Below are positions 5,394 to 8,837 of a stretch of DNA of 8,837 nt, piece after piece. The DNA is from Actinomycetes bacterium (GTDB lineage: Bacteria > Actinomycetota > Actinomycetes > Actinomycetales > Demequinaceae), in NCBI GenBank assembly GCA_023428185.1, contig JAEYYZ010000199.1, forward strand, positions 1-8,837, in the 5' to 3' direction. Made by a program: the position numbers and the translations under genes. Below the pieces are notes generated by a model that was given only the letters and a program-made list of their open reading frames with translations, was not told where the DNA came from and ran no database searches. How positions within the stretch are numbered: position 1 is the first letter of the stretch; each line of letters begins with the position of its first letter.

Positions 5394-6134
5394 ATGTCCC
5401 AGCCCACCACTGAAGACATCGACACCCCCGCGGCGCGTCGTGTTTTGCTGAAGCTCTCGGGAGAAATGTTCGGCGGCGGTGCGGTGGGACTGGATGCAGA
5501 CGTCGTCTCTCGTATCGCCAAAGAGATAGCCGTAGCGGTGGAGCAAGACGTCCAAGTGGCGATCGTGGTGGGTGGAGGCAACTTCTTCCGTGGTGCGGAA
5601 CTCAGTCAGCGCGGCATGGAACGTGCCCGCGCCGACTACATGGGAATGCTCGGTACGGTAATGAACGCATTAGCGCTCCAAGACTTCTTGGAGCAGGCAG
5701 GCGTGGCCACAAGAGTCCAAACCGCCATCACCATGGGCCAAGTTGCAGAGCCGTACATCCCGTTGCGGGCCATCCGCCACCTGGAGAAGGGTCGTGTGGT
5801 GATCTTCGCGGCCGGAGCGGGCATGCCCTACTTCTCCACGGACACCGTGTCTCTCCAGCGAGCGCTCGAAACGCGTTGCACCCAAGTGCTCATGGGCAAG
5901 AATGGGGTGGACGCCATCTACACCGCAGACCCCAAAAAGGACCCTGAGGCTCAGCGGCTGGAGCACGTCACCTACCGTGAAGCCCTCGCCAAGAGGTACG
6001 ACGTCATGGATCAGGCCGCGTTCAGCCTCGCCATGGACAACAAGGTGCCCATGATCGTGTTCGGCCTCGATGATCCGGGGAATGTGACGCGTGCGCTCTT
6101 GGGTGAGAGAATCGGGACGCTGGTGACGGCCTAA
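5394..6134 (+). CDS. pyrH: UMP kinase
   Basis: The 246-residue enzyme of the amino-acid-kinase fold phosphorylates UMP to UDP with ATP, feeding UTP and CTP synthesis in the cytoplasm. Seen in order: VLLKLSGE (17-24, phosphate-binding start), VVGGGNFFRG (58-67), DYMGMLGTVMNALALQ (81-96), the UMP-site loop AGAGMPYFSTDT (140-151) and LMGKNGVDAIYTADPKKDP (166-184). Family members are hexamers inhibited by UTP and usually activated by GTP. ATG at 5394 follows GAGGAGGAG at 5382-5390. The first 15 or so residues are a variable extension. The gene is 36 bp after tsf with no terminator-like hairpin between them, so it probably belongs to the same transcript. An 8-bp perfect hairpin occurs within the coding sequence and is listed separately. 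Confidence 0.97.
   Translation: MSQPTTEDIDTPAARRVLLKLSGEMFGGGAVGLDADVVSRIAKEIAVAVEQDVQVAIVVGGGNFFRGAELSQRGMERARADYMGMLGTVMNALALQDFLEQAGVATRVQTAITMGQVAEPYIPLRAIRHLEKGRVVIFAAGAGMPYFSTDTVSLQRALETRCTQVLMGKNGVDAIYTADPKKDPEAQRLEHVTYREALAKRYDVMDQAAFSLAMDNKVPMIVFGLDDPGNVTRALLGERIGTLVTA
5675..5694 (+). other. Perfect 8-bp hairpin inside pyrH
   Basis: GCTCCAAG (5675-5682) and CTTGGAGC (5687-5694) are perfect complements around a four-base ACTT loop. It encodes ALQDFLEQ. Part of the symmetry follows from the conserved peptide LQDFLE, but complementarity is also kept at the free third positions (CAA for Gln, TTG for Leu). Confidence 0.4.
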
Positions 6135-6158
6135 TGCCGTGCCATAAGGAGACCACAC

Positions 6159-6716
6159 GTGATTGACGAGATCCTCCTCGAAGCCGAGGACAACATGGAT
6201 AAGTCCGTTGAGAATGCCAAAGAGAGTTTTGCCGGCATCCGCACGGGCCAGGCATCGTCCGCGATGTTTGCCAACCTGATGGTGGACTACTACGGCGCGC
6301 CCACCCCGTTGCAGCAGCTGGCGTCCATCGCTGTGCCTGAGCCGCGCACCGTCACCATTAGCCCCTATGACATGGGCGCCAAGAAGGACATTGAAGCGGC
6401 CTTGCGCAACTCCGACATGGGCGTCAACCCGTCCGATGACGGCCACGTGATCCGCGTGAACCTGCCCATCCTCACCGAGGAACGCCGTCGCGACTACGTC
6501 AAGCTCGCCAGGCAGCGCGCTGAAGATGCTCGTGTGGCCGTGCGCAATATTCGCCGCAAAGCCAAAGACCAGATCGATGCGGCGGTCAAGGACGGTGAAG
6601 TGGGCGAGGACGAAGGCTCTCGCGCCGAGAAGGAACTCGAGACGCTCACCAAGAAGCACGTTGACGCCATTGACGCCATCCTCGCTCACAAGGAGAGCGA
6701 ACTCCTCGAGGTCTAA
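6159..6716 (+). CDS. frr: Ribosome recycling factor
   Basis: The product is 185 residues, exactly the usual RRF length. RRF acts with EF-G to split the post-termination ribosome. The two-domain layout is visible: helices of domain I at about 1-30 and 105-185 (DNMDKSVENAKESFAGIRTG; LTEERRRDYVKLARQRAEDARVAVRNIRR), and the beta domain II between them (APTPLQQLASIAVPEPRTVTISPYD). The arginine-rich VRNIRRKAKD segment is the conserved ribosome-contact face. The start is GTG at 6159, supported by AAGGAG at 6146-6151. The next in-frame ATG, at residue 13, would cut into the first conserved helix. It lies 24 bp after pyrH, in the usual pyrH-frr order. Confidence 0.97.
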   Translation: MIDEILLEAEDNMDKSVENAKESFAGIRTGQASSAMFANLMVDYYGAPTPLQQLASIAVPEPRTVTISPYDMGAKKDIEAALRNSDMGVNPSDDGHVIRVNLPILTEERRRDYVKLARQRAEDARVAVRNIRRKAKDQIDAAVKDGEVGEDEGSRAEKELETLTKKHVDAIDAILAHKESELLEV

Positions 6717-6721
6717 CGTTT

Positions 6722-8035
6722 ATGCATCTTGACTCCGAGGCGCCTGACGAGGCGGAAGACACCGACGCGGCGCGGCGCCGTGCGCGTGCCGCCGACCTCT
6801 TTTCCACTCACCGGTACCGCCAGCTTCAAGTGCGACTTTTTGACCACTGGCGCGAGATGGGTCTCTCTCGCGAGCCCGAGGACCAGCGCTACCAAGATGA
6901 CGATGCCGACGACGCCTTTGACCCGATCGTTCGCAACGCCGACGCTGAGGAGACTCAGGTGGGCGGGTTTGCGCCCGTAACCGGCGGGTACGACCCGGTT
7001 GCCAACCGTGCAGACGCAATCGCCGAAGACGGTTATGCCGCAGGGGACGACTCGGGCGAATTCACAGCGCCCCCATCCGGCGCTGGTGCGCCTGCTGCAT
7101 GGAACGAACTTGGCCTGCCCAGCGGTGGCGGCGATGGCATCGGCGTGGGGCACCGCACTGACCGGGAGAACGGCATCGGCGGGGATGCCGAGAACGACCA
7201 ACCCGCGCCCGCTCCCAAGTCCAAGCGCGACATGCGCGCCGCCGCCATAGTGGGCTTCTCGCTCTTGGGTCTCATGCTCTTCACCGCATGGTGGCACCCG
7301 TTGGCGTTCGCAGTGGTGGTGTACGGCTTCTGCATTGGCGCCGCCGTGGAGTGGAGCCGTGCGCTCAAGTTTCAAGGCAGGCGCATCCCGCTCATCCCGA
7401 TCATCGCCGCGATTGTGGGTATGGGCATTGCCACGTGGTACGCCAAGCCGGAGGGGTTGGTAGTCGCACTCCTGGTGGGTGGTGCCGGTGTGGTGGCGTG
7501 GCGGCTGAGCGACGAGCGTATTGAGAACACACTCGCCGATTCCATGGCGGCCATGCTCACGCTCATGTGGATCCCGTTCTTGGCATCGTTTGTGGTGTTG
7601 CTTGAACTGGCCGAAGACGGGTGGATCCGCGTTCTCATCTTGATCTTTGCGGTCTCCGGCAATGACACGGGTGGACTGTTCTTTGGCTCCAAGTTCGGCA
7701 AGCGCCCGCTCCTTCCACGAGTGAGCCCCAGCAAGACGTGGGAAGGCTTCGCGGGCGGCGTCATCACGGGCACCAGCGCGTCCACTGTGGCGGCGTTCTT
7801 CCTGCTGGATGGCCGTTGGTACATCGGTGCCGTGGTGGGCTTGGCGTGTACCCTCGCCGCCGTCATCGGCGACCTCGCCGAAAGCGCCATCAAGCGCGAC
7901 ATCAACATCAAAGACATGTCTAGCGCCTTGCCTGGGCATGGCGGAATTTTGGACCGGCTCGATTCCATGGTTTTCGCGGCGCCCGTCGCGTACGTAGTGT
8001 TCGCGCTGTTCTTGGGAACGTTGGGTTCCTTGTGA
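6722..8035 (+). CDS. cdsA: Phosphatidate cytidylyltransferase (CDP-diacylglycerol synthase) with acidic N-terminal extension
   Basis: CdsA is an integral membrane enzyme that makes CDP-diacylglycerol from phosphatidic acid and CTP, the branch point to phosphatidylglycerol, cardiolipin and phosphatidylinositol. Residues about 172-433 carry around eight to nine hydrophobic segments. The family signature is complete at 388-414: SAIKRDINIKD, then LPGHGGILDRLD, with the metal-binding aspartates. PSKTWEG (336-342) is another conserved block. Residues 1-170 are unusual: a hydrophilic, Asp/Glu/Gly-rich, probably disordered and cytoplasmic stretch. Within it a short basic, amphipathic segment (about 24-48, LFSTHRYRQLQVRLFDHWRE) stands out. 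The total is 437 residues, compared with about 270-300 for bare CdsA. Extensions are known in actinobacteria, though their role is not. ATG at 6722 is 5 bp after frr and has only a weak GAGG (6708-6711), so a later start is possible. Its stop overlaps the rlmN start. Confidence 0.95.
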   Translation: MHLDSEAPDEAEDTDAARRRARAADLFSTHRYRQLQVRLFDHWREMGLSREPEDQRYQDDDADDAFDPIVRNADAEETQVGGFAPVTGGYDPVANRADAIAEDGYAAGDDSGEFTAPPSGAGAPAAWNELGLPSGGGDGIGVGHRTDRENGIGGDAENDQPAPAPKSKRDMRAAAIVGFSLLGLMLFTAWWHPLAFAVVVYGFCIGAAVEWSRALKFQGRRIPLIPIIAAIVGMGIATWYAKPEGLVVALLVGGAGVVAWRLSDERIENTLADSMAAMLTLMWIPFLASFVVLLELAEDGWIRVLILIFAVSGNDTGGLFFGSKFGKRPLLPRVSPSKTWEGFAGGVITGTSASTVAAFFLLDGRWYIGAVVGLACTLAAVIGDLAESAIKRDINIKDMSSALPGHGGILDRLDSMVFAAPVAYVVFALFLGTLGSL

Positions 8036-8837
8036 CCGACGTGACCGCGAGCCCAGCCGCGTCGTCGCCTTCGGGCGCCCCCTTGCTCACCATGGCGGTG
8101 CCCCGCAAGCCCAAGCCACCTCGCCATTTTGCCGATCTCACTCCCGCCGAGCGCACGGACGCGGTACGCGAAATGGGCCAGCCGGCCTTTCGCGCCAAGC
8201 AGTTGGCGACGCACTACTTTGATCACCTCACGGTGACGCCGGAGGACATGACGGACCTGCCCGCGGACGCCCGCGCCGAGATGGCCGACGCCTTCTTTCC
8301 CACACTCATGACCCAAGTGCGCACTTTGCAAGCCGATGCCGGGGCCACGGTGAAGACGTTGTGGAACCTTCACGACGGGGTCAAGGTGGAATCGGTGCTC
8401 ATGCGCTATCCCGACCGCGCCACGTTGTGTGTCACGAGCCAGGCAGGCTGCGGCATGGCGTGCCCGTTCTGTGCGACGGGGCAAATGGGCCTCACCCGCA
8501 ACTTGTCTGCGGCCGAAATCATTGAGCAAGTGCGCCTCGCGGCGCGCGCGGCGCGTGACGGCCAGTTGGGCGGCGCGAACGAGGTGCTCACTGCGGGCGC
8601 AAGCGAGTCCGACTCGGTGCGCTTGTCCAACGTGGTGTTCATGGGTATGGGTGAGCCTCTCGCCAACTACAAAGCGGTGATGACCGCGGTGCGCACGCTG
8701 GTGGCGCCTGCGCCGTTGGGGTTTGGACTGTCGGCTCGGCACGTGACTGTTTCCACCGTCGGCTTGGTGCCTGCGATCGACAAGCTGGCGGGGGAGGGGA
8801 TTCCCGTGACGCTGGCGCTCAGCCTGCACGCCCCTGA
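8032..8837 (+). CDS. rlmN: 23S rRNA / tRNA adenine-C2 methyltransferase RlmN, N-terminal part (3' end outside the window)
   Basis: The frame is open from GTG at 8032 to the window edge (268 codons). RlmN is a radical-SAM enzyme that methylates C2 of A2503 in 23S rRNA and A37 in some tRNAs. Seen, numbered from 8032: the N-terminal accessory domain (PPRHFADLTPAE...FRAKQLATHYF, about 29-63), ESVLMRYPDRATLC (120-133), the 4Fe-4S motif CGMACPFC (C140, C144, C147), VVFMGMGEPLANY (201-213), VTVSTVGLVPAI (238-249) and LALSLHAP at the cut end. The methyl-carrier cysteine near the C-terminus is beyond the window. GTG at 8032 overlaps the cdsA stop as GTGA, suggesting coupling. GTG at 8041 and ATG at 8092 are alternative starts; family similarity begins just after the latter. 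None has a strong ribosome site. Residues about 182-196 look like an insertion before the conserved LSNVVFMGMGEP. Confidence 0.95.
   Translation, partial: MTDVTASPAASSPSGAPLLTMAVPRKPKPPRHFADLTPAERTDAVREMGQPAFRAKQLATHYFDHLTVTPEDMTDLPADARAEMADAFFPTLMTQVRTLQADAGATVKTLWNLHDGVKVESVLMRYPDRATLCVTSQAGCGMACPFCATGQMGLTRNLSAAEIIEQVRLAARAARDGQLGGANEVLTAGASESDSVRLSNVVFMGMGEPLANYKAVMTAVRTLVAPAPLGFGLSARHVTVSTVGLVPAIDKLAGEGIPVTLALSLHAP

Noticed and set aside
5670..6689. 339-codon open frame on the minus strand opposite pyrH and frr
   Set aside because: It is antisense to two certain genes and has no recognisable domain or ribosome site.
6713..7939. 408-codon open frame on the minus strand opposite cdsA
   Set aside because: It is rich in His, Arg and Glu because of the complement of cdsA codons. 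No family signature is seen.
7372..8829. 485-codon open frame on the minus strand opposite cdsA and rlmN
   Set aside because: It has a low-complexity Arg/His/Ala-rich translation and overlaps two well-identified genes, as expected in high-GC DNA.

Overview
This window is a GC-rich (by eye roughly 65 % G+C) chromosomal segment from an actinobacterium. Every gene can be tied to a known family. The order dprA - xerC-type recombinase - WhiG/FliA sigma factor - (opposite strand) secreted LytM-like protein - rpsB - tsf - pyrH - frr - cdsA - rlmN is a conserved actinobacterial arrangement, which from memory resembles the whiG-rpsB region of Streptomyces. A member of Micrococcales or a related order is my best guess, but the sequence alone does not settle the taxon.

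Layout. 1-590 is the 3' part of dprA (DNA uptake/recombination mediator), cut by the window edge. After a 115-bp spacer with a plausible promoter and four copies of a 7-bp motif come the tyrosine recombinase (706-1638) and, 11 bp later and probably co-transcribed, the sigma factor (1650-2486). A GC-rich hairpin sits between the sigma gene and the convergent minus-strand gene (2554-3126), which encodes an exported LytM/M23-fold protein. That protein keeps its zinc ligands but appears to lack both catalytic histidines. The 333-bp divergent region 3127-3459 holds no convincing gene. It probably contains the rpsB promoter and a long, hairpin-rich 5' leader.

From 3460 to the end is a tightly packed plus-strand housekeeping cluster. 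It encodes ribosomal protein S2 with an unusually long repetitive tail, elongation factor Ts, UMP kinase, ribosome recycling factor, CDP-diacylglycerol synthase with a long acidic N-terminal extension, and the start of RlmN. Spacings are 2, 36, 24, 5 and -4 bp. The cluster joins translation (S2, EF-Ts, RRF, RlmN) with supply of UDP/CTP precursors (PyrH) and phospholipid synthesis (CdsA, which consumes CTP).

I found no CRISPR array, tRNA, rRNA, insertion sequence, prophage or toxin/defence gene. I see no evidence of a new multi-gene system. The observations worth a second look are smaller: the motif cluster at the xerC start, the degenerate LytM protein, the rpsB leader, and the low-complexity extensions of DprA, S2 and CdsA.
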